From contig NZ_JADEXS020000001.1 in assembly GCF_015207005.2 (NCBI RefSeq), positions 992,001-1,056,000 of the forward strand: a stretch of 64,000 nucleotides of DNA. Reading direction: 5' to 3'. The DNA is from Desmonostoc muscorum LEGE 12446 (GTDB lineage Bacteria > Cyanobacteriota > Cyanobacteriia > Cyanobacteriales > Nostocaceae). The translations under genes were made by a program, and so were the position numbers. Under the pieces are notes generated by a model. It saw nothing but the letters and a program-made list of their open reading frames with translations. It was not told where the DNA came from and made no database searches. Positions 55,698 to 63,822 of this stretch are shown one piece after another (the first letter of the stretch is position 1; each line of letters opens with the position of its first letter).

Positions 55698-55756
55698 TGT
55701 CTAGACATCTAGATGAAAACAGACTAGCGCAATTTTAGTTACTTGACAATCTAGAT
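55698..55756. promoter_or_regulatory. candidate PhnF operator palindromes
   Basis: TGTCTAGACA (55698-55707) and CATCTAGATG (55706-55715) are two overlapping perfect palindromes, and ATCTAGAT (55749-55756) is a third. The first fits the GTxTAxAC pattern recognised by HutC-subfamily GntR regulators. They lie between the divergent phnG operon and phnF. Confidence 0.6.
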
Positions 55757-55890
55757 ATTAATAATTGATACATATAGAACTCATATTTGATTTTTAGGAA
55801 GCTAGGTACACCTTTATTCCTTCTCCCCAGTCCCCAGTCCCCAGTCCCTTACCTCTACGAGTGATTCTTCAAATCAAATCAGATTGCTAT

Positions 55891-56631
55891 ATGAACCATG
55901 AAGTAATGCCAATTTACGCCCAGATTGCTGCCGAATTGCGAGAAAACATCCACCAAGGGGTTTATGAAGTTGGAGGTCAATTACCAACAGAAACTAAGTT
56001 AGCAGAACAATTTGCCGTCAATCGCCATACAATAAGGCAGGCGATCGCATTGCTAAAAAATGAGGGATTGCTACGAGTTGACCGGGGACGCGGCACTTTT
56101 GTGGCAGCTAAAACCATCCGCTATGCGATCGGTAAACGGGTGCGTTACAATCAAACCCTCAAAGCACAGGGTTGGCAAGCTAGGTTTCAATTACTCCGTA
56201 CACTCGAAGTCACCGCAGATATTCCCGTTGCCACAGGATTGGAGATTAATTATGGTGAACCGGTGGCTTTAATTGAGCGTTTGGGTTTAGCGGATGAAGA
56301 ACCAATTAGTGTAGGTACAGGATATTTTCCTCTGAAACTGTTTCCAGATTTGTTAGAGCCGAAAAACATCGATATTTTACGAGAAAAGCAATCAATTTCT
56401 CAGTTTTTACAGCAGGTATATGGATGCGATCATATACGTCGGAGTACTTGTGTTTCAGCGCGTTTAGTTCAGCCTCGTGATGCACAGTGGTTGGCACTTG
56501 GACTCAATCAACCGATTCTTTTGGCGGAGTCGGTGAACGTCGATCAAATGGGTAATGTCATTGAATATGGCGTAACTCGACTGCGGGGCGATCGCATGGA
56601 ATTATTTTTTGAAAATGACTTGACAAAATAG
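55891..56631 (+). CDS. phnF: GntR/HutC-family regulator PhnF
   Basis: A protein of about 246 residues with an N-terminal winged helix (about 5-75: PIYAQIAAELRENIHQGVYE, LPTETKLAEQFAVNRHTIRQ, VDRGRGTFV) and a C-terminal UTRA ligand-binding domain (about 95-240). It is divergent from the C-P lyase operon, the usual place of its repressor, and palindromes in the shared region fit its family. A phosphate or phosphonate-related ligand is likely. GTG at 55861 would add ten residues; the ATG at 55891 was preferred (MNHEVMPIY). Confidence 0.9.
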   Translation: MNHEVMPIYAQIAAELRENIHQGVYEVGGQLPTETKLAEQFAVNRHTIRQAIALLKNEGLLRVDRGRGTFVAAKTIRYAIGKRVRYNQTLKAQGWQARFQLLRTLEVTADIPVATGLEINYGEPVALIERLGLADEEPISVGTGYFPLKLFPDLLEPKNIDILREKQSISQFLQQVYGCDHIRRSTCVSARLVQPRDAQWLALGLNQPILLAESVNVDQMGNVIEYGVTRLRGDRMELFFENDLTK

Positions 56632-56688
56632 TTCTATTATGTATTTTGTGATAGATAGATGTTTAAACCTCAGTTTCAGGACTGAACA

Positions 56689-57288
56689 ATGACACAAGCC
56701 AAATCCCAAGCGATCGCCGTCATTATCCCATCCACACTAACACTTACAGTCACTCACGAGCAGTTAGTTCAGTTAGCACTTGCTAACCGAGACTTACAAT
56801 TGGAACGAACCGCCACAGGAGAGTTAATTGTCATGGCTCCAACTGGAGGTACCACGGGAAATAAAAATTCAGATATCGAAGGACAACTTTGGTTTTGGAA
56901 CCGTCAAACAAAACTTGGCAAAACATTTAACTCTTCGACAGGTTTTCATCTTCCTAACGGTGCAGATCGCTCTCCTGATGCAGCTTGGGTGCGTCAAGAC
57001 AGGTGGGACACACTTACAAAAGAACAGCAAGATGGATTCGTCCCTCTTTGCCCTGATTTTGTCTTGGAATTACGTTCCAAAAATGACAACATGGAGCCAC
57101 TGCGAGCCAAAATGAGAGAGTATTTGGAAAATGGAGCTTGTTTAGGTTGGTTGATTGACCGGAAAAACAAAAAAGTAGAGATTTATATACCAGGTCGAAA
57201 TGTGCAAGTATTGGATAATCCTGTAACTTTGTCAGGGGAAGATGTTTTACCTGGGTTCATCTTGGACTTAACAGAAGTTTGGAACTAA
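56689..57288 (+). CDS. Uma2-family (DUF820) restriction endonuclease-like protein
   Basis: A 199-residue PD-(D/E)XK-fold protein of a family greatly expanded in cyanobacteria. The segments LQLERTATGELIVMAPTGG, RSPDAAWVRQDRW, CPDFVLELRSKND and KMREYLENGACLGWLIDRKNKKVEIY are present, with the acidic active-site residues and the ELRSK Glu-x-x-Ser-Lys motif. The cellular role of Uma2 proteins is not known. It follows phnF on the same strand, 57 bases away, and precedes the CYTH gene by 29 bases. Confidence 0.9.
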   Translation: MTQAKSQAIAVIIPSTLTLTVTHEQLVQLALANRDLQLERTATGELIVMAPTGGTTGNKNSDIEGQLWFWNRQTKLGKTFNSSTGFHLPNGADRSPDAAWVRQDRWDTLTKEQQDGFVPLCPDFVLELRSKNDNMEPLRAKMREYLENGACLGWLIDRKNKKVEIYIPGRNVQVLDNPVTLSGEDVLPGFILDLTEVWN

Positions 57289-57317
57289 AACGGACTGGGG
57301 ATTCGGGATTGAGTAAA

Positions 57318-57782
57318 ATGGCGAAAGAAATAGAGCGCAAATATTTAGTGAACGGAGATAGTTGGAGAGGATTAGCTGAAGGTAGTGTCTATCGTCAGGG
57401 ATACATTCCTACACAAGATAAAGTTACTGTACGTGTACGTATAGTAGGGGAAAAAGGTTATTTAACTATTAAAGGCCCGACTATTCAATATTCGAGATTA
57501 GAGTTTGAGTATCCTATTCCTATTAAAGATGCTCAAGAAATGCTTGAGACATTGTGTCAACGTCCATTTATAGAAAAAATCAGATACAAAATAGAGTCAG
57601 GTGGTTTGATTTGGGAAATAGATGAATTTGAGGGTGTTAACAAAGGATTAATTTTAGCAGAAGTTGAACTCAGTGATGAAAATCAACAAATTGAACTACC
57701 AACTTGGATTGGAGAAGAAGTTTCTCATGACTCCAGATATTTCAACAGTAATTTAGTAAAACATCCCTTTTCACAATGGTAA
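57318..57782 (+). CDS. CYTH-domain protein (triphosphate tunnel enzyme family)
   Basis: A protein of about 154 residues with the CYTH signature EIERKYLV at residues 4-11 and alternating basic and acidic tunnel residues: TVRVRIVGEKGYLTIKGP, RLEFEYPI, EKIRYKI, WEIDEFEGVNKGLILAEVEL. These enzymes act on triphosphate compounds such as tripolyphosphate with Mg2+ or Mn2+. Placement beside phosphonate genes may be incidental. The ATG at 57318 matches the family start; the ORF reaches back into the Uma2 gene. Confidence 0.92.
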   Translation: MAKEIERKYLVNGDSWRGLAEGSVYRQGYIPTQDKVTVRVRIVGEKGYLTIKGPTIQYSRLEFEYPIPIKDAQEMLETLCQRPFIEKIRYKIESGGLIWEIDEFEGVNKGLILAEVELSDENQQIELPTWIGEEVSHDSRYFNSNLVKHPFSQW

Positions 57783-57835
57783 TTGTTGAAATATTGGCGA
57801 AATGCTAAGTTTGCAACCAATTTTCCGCTCTGATA

Positions 57836-57960
57836 CCATTAACAAAAATCTTTGCAACAGATCAATCGACTGTAGGGGCGTACAGCTGTACGCCCCTACA
57901 TACAGCAGATTGCAACAGGCGTGAGTAGGGGTAGAACATGTTGTGCCCCTACCCGTGTAC
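57836..57960. repeat. double palindromic GTAGGGGC-family element
   Basis: A GTAGGGGCGTACAG palindrome at 57872-57900 and a second, GTAGGGGTAGAACAT type at 57926-57953, lie side by side with TTGCAACAG-like flanks. No gene. Confidence 0.75.
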
Positions 57961-58069
57961 TTCATTTACCTAAAATACGCTGTATCTATCTGTATCAGGT
58001 ATTTCGTAAAATAATATGACTTCAGAATTCTGAATTCTGACTTCTGACTTCTGACTTCTGATTTCTGAT

Positions 58070-58912
58070 TCAAACTAGCCAAGCTCTAACTTTTGCAGAT
58101 AGAAAATCAATAATACCCGTAGCAAGAATCAAAATAATCAAAATTGCACAGACTTTTTGGTATTCAAAAGCTCCGAAATTCTGATATAAAGAAACGCCAA
58201 TTCCACCTGCACCAACAATTCCTAATACAGAAGCAGAACGTACATTTGATTCAAAGCGATAGAGAGTGAAAGAAGTCCATAAAGGTAAGACTTGGGGAAG
58301 TACGCCAAAAATAATTTCTAGAATTTGATTAGCACCAGTTGCTCGAATTCCTTCTACAGGGCCAGGATCAATTGCTTCAACTGCTTCGGAAAATAGCTTT
58401 CCAAGTGTGCCGGCGGTATGAACAAATAAAGCCAATACCCCAGCAAACGGTCCTAAGCCCACAGCTACCACAAAGATGAGTGCAAAAACAATTTCGTTAA
58501 TAGCACGCATAGCATCTAAAAGTCGGCGTGTTGATTGTACAATCCAAGGTGGACACATATTATTCGATGCCAAAATAGATAAAGGAACTGCGGCGATCGC
58601 AGCCATCAAAGTGCCCCAAATTCCCATCGATATAGTAATAATAGTTTCCGAAAGATAGTATTTCCAATCACTAAAATCTGGCGGAAAATATGAACGCATA
58701 TACTCCACCATATTGTTCCCACTTTGGAATAGTAATGGAAAATTGATTTCACCCTGGATGTAAGAAAAAATTAGAGTAGCCACAACAGCCAAGAGGAAAA
58801 AAAACCTACCATTAGTAACAAGTTTTGCTTCCCGCTCTAACATTGCTATTACTTCAGGAGATGTATTAGCAATGATTTTGCTATGGTTTTGTGCTTTATT
58901 TTTATTTTTCAC
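58070..58912 (-). CDS. phnE: phosphonate ABC transporter permease PhnE
   Basis: A 280-residue inner-membrane permease with about six helices. The cytoplasmic coupling loop EAVEAIDPGPVEGIRATGAN is followed by EIIFGVLPQVLPLWTSFTLYRFE. This EAA-type motif is characteristic of PhnE, and RSASVLGIVGAGGIG is a further family motif. It pairs with PhnC and PhnD for phosphonate import. It follows phnD but is separated from it by a 360-bp gap with a MITE, so readthrough or a second promoter must supply it. AGAATTC heptamers lie just past its stop. Confidence 0.93.
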   Translation of the reverse strand: MKNKNKAQNHSKIIANTSPEVIAMLEREAKLVTNGRFFFLLAVVATLIFSYIQGEINFPLLFQSGNNMVEYMRSYFPPDFSDWKYYLSETIITISMGIWGTLMAAIAAVPLSILASNNMCPPWIVQSTRRLLDAMRAINEIVFALIFVVAVGLGPFAGVLALFVHTAGTLGKLFSEAVEAIDPGPVEGIRATGANQILEIIFGVLPQVLPLWTSFTLYRFESNVRSASVLGIVGAGGIGVSLYQNFGAFEYQKVCAILIILILATGIIDFLSAKVRAWLV

Positions 58913-59270
58913 TACACTTAATTAGTCTTTCTACTTAATTTTGTTAAAACACAAAGTCTCATATTCTCGAACGGTTTAAAAAGTCGGTAATCTTGTTTTT
59001 ATTGCACCATATATAGCAATCCTAAATGACTTATAAAAAAATATTGCCTATTGTCGGCCTCAAGCAGTAAGAGGCTATTTATAAAGTAAAAATAAAATTA
59101 TTGTAGGGTGTATTAGGCGCATATTTTGAGATTAATGATTGCGAGAAATATGAACTGCGCCTGACGCACCATCTTGTATTGCGGTGCGTGATAGCAAAGC
59201 CGTAACGCACCCTACTTCAGATTTACTTTATAAATGGTCTCTAAGTTTACAAATCAATAGGGTTGGTATA
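58913..59270. other. gap between phnD and phnE
   Basis: AT-rich, with the MITE at 59070-59242 and no terminator recognised. Confidence 0.55.
59070..59242. repeat. 173-bp MITE-like element within the phnCDE operon
   Basis: AGAGGCTATTTATAAAGTAA (59070 on) and TTACTTTATAAATGGTCTCT (ending 59242) are inverted repeats of about 21 bp with three mismatches. Inside are GTAGGGTG and CACCCTAC with GCGCCTGACGCACC, itself a common cyanobacterial motif. Confidence 0.8.
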
Positions 59271-60278
59271 TCAGTTTTTCTGAATTTGCTTTAGTTGCTG
59301 ATTTAGTTGTGCTAATTTTTGTTTTTTATCTTGTTCGCTCAGATTTGCTTGAGATTGCGTTTCTTCAATTTCCTTAGCAATTTCCAATTCCCGAATTGTA
59401 TTCCAAACTTTATCCTCGGCTGGAGCAAAGCCAGCAATTTTAAAAGGTTTTAAAACTTTTTCATCTTTATAATTGTAAAAGAAATTTTGAAATTTCTTCT
59501 TGATATCTGCTGGTAAATCCTGGCGATAGGCAACAGGATCGCTAGGAATCATGGGTGATTGCCAGATGATTTCAATTTTCTTTCTCGCTTCTGGATTAGT
59601 TTTCTCCAACCGGGCTAAACCCTCGTTACTAACAGTAGCAACATCTACTTTTTTATTAGCAACTGCCAGGGCACATGCTTCATGATTCCCAGCGAAAATC
59701 AAACGTTTAAAAGCTTTTTTGGGGTCAATCTTGTTTTTTGTAAAAATGTAATAACTTGGCACTAAGAAACCAGAAGTAGAATTAGGATCGTTGAAAGCAA
59801 AGGTAAGCTTTGCTGCATTTTTAATCACATATTTATCCCCACCTTCTGCCTTAGCTTCAGCAGCAATGGGATTATCTTTATTGACAATCAGGTGTGAATA
59901 ATAGCCTTTTGTACCATCTTCACTGACAACCTGAGCAAATGCTTCTGCCTTTGCCATTTGTACAGCTTGAATATATGACTTACCACCAAGCCAAGCTACT
60001 TGTACTTTACCAAAGCGCATAGCCTCTATCACTGCTGCATATTGTGTGACATAAAACGGTTTGATGGTAATACCAATCTCCTTAGACATCGCAGCAGCAA
60101 AAGGTTCCCAAATAGGCTTTTGATTTACCTGAGATTCTGTGGAAAGAACGCCAAAATTAATTTCTTGAATATTTGCAGCATCTGAACTAGAACTAGAGGT
60201 GCAGGCTGATAGTATCTTCGCACTTCCTAAGGTTAGGGTAAACAAAGAAGCTTGTTGAATAAATAACCGTCTGTTCAT
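59271..60278 (-). CDS. phnD: phosphonate-binding protein PhnD
   Basis: A 335-residue solute-binding protein of the PhnD/SsuA/TauA type. The N-terminus MNRRLFIQQASLFTL then LGSAKILSAC combines a twin-arginine-like start with a lipobox cysteine, so it is probably a lipoprotein facing the periplasm. Family segments are INFGVLSTESQVNQKPIWEP, GKVQVAWLGGKSYIQAV, FAFNDPNSTSGFLVPSYYIF and IWQSPMIPSDPVAYR. It delivers phosphonate to PhnE/PhnC. A C-terminal coiled coil rich in Q, K and E (about 295-335) is longer than usual. Confidence 0.93.
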   Translation of the reverse strand: MNRRLFIQQASLFTLTLGSAKILSACTSSSSSDAANIQEINFGVLSTESQVNQKPIWEPFAAAMSKEIGITIKPFYVTQYAAVIEAMRFGKVQVAWLGGKSYIQAVQMAKAEAFAQVVSEDGTKGYYSHLIVNKDNPIAAEAKAEGGDKYVIKNAAKLTFAFNDPNSTSGFLVPSYYIFTKNKIDPKKAFKRLIFAGNHEACALAVANKKVDVATVSNEGLARLEKTNPEARKKIEIIWQSPMIPSDPVAYRQDLPADIKKKFQNFFYNYKDEKVLKPFKIAGFAPAEDKVWNTIRELEIAKEIEETQSQANLSEQDKKQKLAQLNQQLKQIQKN

Positions 60279-60363
60279 GGGTGAATCCCTCGTTATTGTT
60301 AAAATATTGATGTTTTTTTGAGTAGCTATGGCGGTGTAATAGTCGAAGATTTAGCAAAATTTC

Positions 60364-61164
60364 TTATCCGATAAATTCTCCATGTCCTCTGAGAACAAGT
60401 TCTTCTGCCGCTGTACCATAAAGTTCATTGAGCATGTGATCATCTAGTTTGGCGATCGCACCATCAAACATCACTTCTCCGTCTCTCAGGGCGATCGCTC
60501 GGTTAAAATACTTACGCACCATTTGAATCTGATGTAACGAAGCGACTACTGTGATTTTGCTTTCTCGATTTAGTTCGATGAGCAATTCCATGACTTTACG
60601 GGCAGATTCAGGATCGAGAGAAGCAATGGGTTCATCTGCAAGGATGATTTTGGCTCCCTGAACGAGACAACGAGCGATCGCTACTCGTTGTTGTTGTCCC
60701 CCAGAAAGCATAGAAGCCCGTTTATAAGCATGTTCCAGAATCCCGACTCTCTCCAATGCACAAAGAGCTTGAATTTTGTCTTGTTTAGTAAACAAATGTA
60801 ATCCTGAACGAATCACCGAGGATCGCGCTAAATTTCCAACTAGAACATTTTCAATAACCGTTAGCCTGTTGACCAAATTGAACTGTTGGAAAATGTATCC
60901 TATCTTACTTCGTAATATCCTAACTTTGGAATGCAATTTACCCTTGCTTTGCAAAGCAATTCCAAAAATAAAAACCGTTCCCGCGTCTCCAATCTGCAAG
61001 CCATTTATATGTCGCAAAAGTGTAGATTTTCCTGAACCTGAAGCACCTACAAGGGCTACCATTTCTCCGTCATAAATTGTGCATGAAACACGTTTTAGTG
61101 CTGGCTTACCCTTAAAGTTTTTTGAAAGATTACTTACTTCTATAGCCACTGTATTCGTGAACAT
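60364..61164 (-). CDS. phnC: phosphonate ABC transporter ATPase PhnC
   Basis: A 266-residue ABC ATPase that powers phosphonate import. Walker A is GASGSGKSTLLRHING (near residue 38), Q-loop IGYIFQQFNLVNRLTVIENV, signature MLSGGQQQRVAIARCLV and Walker B IILADEPIASLDPE, all typical of PhnC. It is the first gene of the phnCDE operon. A Pho box lies 39-68 bases upstream of its start, indicating induction by phosphate starvation. Confidence 0.94.
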   Translation of the reverse strand: MFTNTVAIEVSNLSKNFKGKPALKRVSCTIYDGEMVALVGASGSGKSTLLRHINGLQIGDAGTVFIFGIALQSKGKLHSKVRILRSKIGYIFQQFNLVNRLTVIENVLVGNLARSSVIRSGLHLFTKQDKIQALCALERVGILEHAYKRASMLSGGQQQRVAIARCLVQGAKIILADEPIASLDPESARKVMELLIELNRESKITVVASLHQIQMVRKYFNRAIALRDGEVMFDGAIAKLDDHMLNELYGTAAEELVLRGHGEFIG

Positions 61165-61202
61165 TTGATGTTTGCATGACCTTGATTAAGGCTAAAGTTA
61201 TT

Positions 61203-61232
61203 TGGTTAAGCTCTACTTAAGATAAGGATAAA
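61203..61232 (-). promoter_or_regulatory. Pho box upstream of phnC
   Basis: On the minus strand, three 8-mers are spaced by 3 bases: TTTATCCT, CTTAAGTA, CTTAACCA. The cyanobacterial SphR/PhoB unit is YTTAAYYW with 11-bp period; the units match at 7, 7 and 8 of 8 positions. Confidence 0.7.
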
Positions 61233-61611
61233 TCTAATACACTACAGAAAAATTTGCAAATCGGTAAATTTATAGAATCACTCAACATCAAAATTCCGAT
61301 TGTTTAGAAAAGCTATAGCATTCCTAAATGAAAAAGTGAAATCTTGCATTTTCAAATTTCTTACTTTTTCAGTAAATAGACTAAAAAAATTATTTTATTT
61401 CTCTTCTTAGAGAAAATCACCAAAAAAGTGCTGAGTTACCAAAGTTCAGATGTCTGACAACAAGCCGACAAAGCGTCTACCCAAGTGACAGATCCCCAAC
61501 TCCTGTTAAAAAGTCGGGGATCTTGCTTATCACAAATGATTCAGGATTGCTATATCAATAAATTTTAATTACCTCTTGTTTTTTAGCACAATCTATGCAA
61601 ATCTCATAAAT

Positions 61612-61645
61612 ATAATACGGTAAATCAGTCAGTTTACCGTATTAT
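61612..61645. promoter_or_regulatory. perfect 34-bp palindromic operator candidate
   Basis: ATAATACGGTAAA and TTTACCGTATTAT are exact inverse arms of 13 bp separated by TCAGTCAG. It lies 139 bases before the preferred start of the flavoprotein gene. It is not followed by a T tract, so an operator is more likely than a terminator. Confidence 0.65.
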
Positions 61646-61783
61646 AGGATTTTCTTAAAAGCTATGTCTAAGCCAAGGCGGGGAAATGCGGGAGCTTTGA
61701 GTGCTGAGTTAAGAGTTATTATCCTACCTCTGCCCCATGCCCCATACCCCATGCCCAATGGCGAAAATTTAGGAGAGCAAATC

Positions 61784-63430
61784 ATGAGTGCATATCAATC
61801 TGAGTCAGGCAATAGTTCTACCACTTCTTCACAGCTAGATTTAGAGGCTGATGTTCTAGTCATAGGGGGCGGGCCATCAGCAACTTGGGCGGCTTGGAAT
61901 GCTGCTGCCCAAGGAGCAAAAGTGATACTGGTAGATAAAGGCTACTGTGGTACAAGTGGAGCGACAGCACCCTCTGGTACTGGTGTTTGGTATGTGCCCC
62001 CCGACCGACAACAACGGGAAGCGGCAATGGCTAGTCGGGAAGCTTTAGGAGGTTTCCTGTCAGAGCGCTCTTGGATGGAGCGTGTATTGGATCAGACTTA
62101 TACAAACCTGAATAAACTCTCAGATTGGGGCTATCCATTTCCTGTGGATGACGAAGGTCGTCCCCATCGGCGATCGCTCCAACAAGCTCATGATTACATG
62201 CGTCTGATGCGGAAAAAGATTACCAAGGCGGGCGTGAAAATACTCGACCATAGTCCAGCTTTAGAACTGCTAGTAGACGCAGCAGGGGCAGTTGCTGGGG
62301 CGCGGGGGATTTGCCGCCAAACAGGCGATCGCTGGCAAGTCCGGTCTGGAGCAGTAGTAATTGCTACTGGTGGTTGTGCCTTTTTGAGTAAAGCTTTAGG
62401 CTGTAACGTCCTCACAGGAGATGGTTATTTGATGGCAGCTGAAGCCGGTGCCGAAATGTCAGGGATGGAATTTTCCAATGCTTACGCCCTATCACCGGCT
62501 TTTTCCTCAGTCACCAAAGGAGCTTATTATCGTTGGGCAACCTTTTATTACGAAGATGGCACAGAAATTGAAGGTGCTGGTTCTCAAAAAGGGCGATCGA
62601 TTATTGCCCGTACTCTGCTCACTCAACCCGTTTATGCTCGTCTGGACAAAGCAACTCCCGAAATTGAAGCGATGTTGCGGACTATCCAACACAACTTTTT
62701 ATTGCCATTTGACCGTATGGGCATTAACCCCTTCACCCAACTTTTCCCTGTGACTCTGCGTTTGGAGGGAACGGTACGTGGTACTGGTGGAATTCGGATA
62801 GTTGATTATACCTGTGCTACCACCGTACCTGGACTTTATGCAGCTGGTGATGCTGCAACACGAGAATTAATTTGTGGTGGCTTTACTGGTGGTGGTAGTC
62901 ATAACGCCGCTTGGGCAACCTCTTCCGGATATTGGGCAGGTGAAGCAGCAGCAAACTACGCGCTTCAACTAGGAACTAAAGCTAATCAACGTTCCGTGCG
63001 AGGACTTGGGGAAACTGGCGTAGCTGCCGAGAAAGGAAGCAGCAATAGTTTTGTTCCTTCAGAAGTGACTAAAGCAGTTCAAGCTGAAGTTTTTCCCTAC
63101 GATCGCAACTTGTTCCGCACCGAGAAGGGATTGACAGAATCCCTTGGTCGCCTACATCACTTGTGGAAAGAAATCCGCAACACCCAAGCAGTACCAGAAA
63201 ATCAAGCTGTCCAAGCTAGGGAAGCCACTGCAATGCTAGCAACAGCCAGATGGATGTACGCCAGCGCCCTTGAACGCAAAGAAACTCGCGGGATGCACAA
63301 ACATCTAGATTATCCAGAGCAAGACCCGAACCAATACCACCGCCTACTGAGTGGTGGTCTAGATCGAGTCTGGGTCAAGCCCCAAAAACTACAAACTGCC
63401 GTTAAGGAAAAGGAGTTAGTAACACTGTGA
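61784..63430 (+). CDS. FAD-dependent oxidoreductase (fumarate reductase / APS reductase AprA-like flavoprotein)
   Basis: A protein of about 548 residues. The FAD-binding motif ADVLVIGGGPSATWAAWNAA is near residue 26, and GAVVIATGGCAFLSKALG, typical of the succinate dehydrogenase/fumarate reductase/AprA flavoprotein family, is near residue 190. VPGLYAAGDAATRELICGGFTGGG comes near residue 350. A ferredoxin gene overlaps its stop by four bases (GTGA), so the two probably form a complex, as in AprAB. The substrate is unknown; a sulfur or small organic compound is plausible. An AGGAGAG site before ATG 61784 decides the start; 40 upstream codons include CCCCATG repeats. Confidence 0.82.
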   Translation: MSAYQSESGNSSTTSSQLDLEADVLVIGGGPSATWAAWNAAAQGAKVILVDKGYCGTSGATAPSGTGVWYVPPDRQQREAAMASREALGGFLSERSWMERVLDQTYTNLNKLSDWGYPFPVDDEGRPHRRSLQQAHDYMRLMRKKITKAGVKILDHSPALELLVDAAGAVAGARGICRQTGDRWQVRSGAVVIATGGCAFLSKALGCNVLTGDGYLMAAEAGAEMSGMEFSNAYALSPAFSSVTKGAYYRWATFYYEDGTEIEGAGSQKGRSIIARTLLTQPVYARLDKATPEIEAMLRTIQHNFLLPFDRMGINPFTQLFPVTLRLEGTVRGTGGIRIVDYTCATTVPGLYAAGDAATRELICGGFTGGGSHNAAWATSSGYWAGEAAANYALQLGTKANQRSVRGLGETGVAAEKGSSNSFVPSEVTKAVQAEVFPYDRNLFRTEKGLTESLGRLHHLWKEIRNTQAVPENQAVQAREATAMLATARWMYASALERKETRGMHKHLDYPEQDPNQYHRLLSGGLDRVWVKPQKLQTAVKEKELVTL

Positions 63431-63822
63431 TTGAACTAGTTAGTGAATCTCGCTGTATTAAATGTAATATTTGCGTTTCCGCCTGCCCCACCAACGTTTT
63501 TGACAAAGTGCCAGACGGACCACCAAGAATTGCTCGTCAAAGCGACTGCCAAACCTGCTTTATGTGCGAGTTGTATTGTCCAGCGGATGCCCTCTTCGTT
63601 GCCCCACAGGCGGATGAGTCTGTGCCAGTCGATGAAGAAACTCTCATACAAGCAGGATTTTTGGGTGGATATCGGGAAACCTTGGGCTGGAAACCTGGAG
63701 GCACTCCAGCAGGCCTGAGAGAACAGTCTGCTCAAATGTTTATTGGTCGGAACAATTTCCCTACCGATTCTCAAGGCAGAATTCTCCCCTGGAATAACCA
63801 GGCTAATTCCCAGTCAAATTAA
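63427..63822 (+). CDS. 4Fe-4S ferredoxin-type partner of the flavoprotein
   Basis: A 131-residue protein with two 4Fe-4S cluster motifs, CIKCNICVSACP (residues 11-22) and CQTCFMCELYCP (near 39-50), followed by a tail rich in G, P and N (about 75-131). It starts with GTG in a GTGA overlap with the upstream stop, showing translational coupling. It probably carries electrons to or from the flavoprotein. The arrangement resembles AprA-AprB, but the subunit is shorter and may have another role. Confidence 0.87.
   Translation: MIELVSESRCIKCNICVSACPTNVFDKVPDGPPRIARQSDCQTCFMCELYCPADALFVAPQADESVPVDEETLIQAGFLGGYRETLGWKPGGTPAGLREQSAQMFIGRNNFPTDSQGRILPWNNQANSQSN

Noticed and set aside
57318..57782. CYTH protein as a missing C-P lyase pathway enzyme
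   Set aside because: The pathway releases pyrophosphate, not tripolyphosphate, and the gene lies on the opposite strand; nothing beyond adjacency supports a role.
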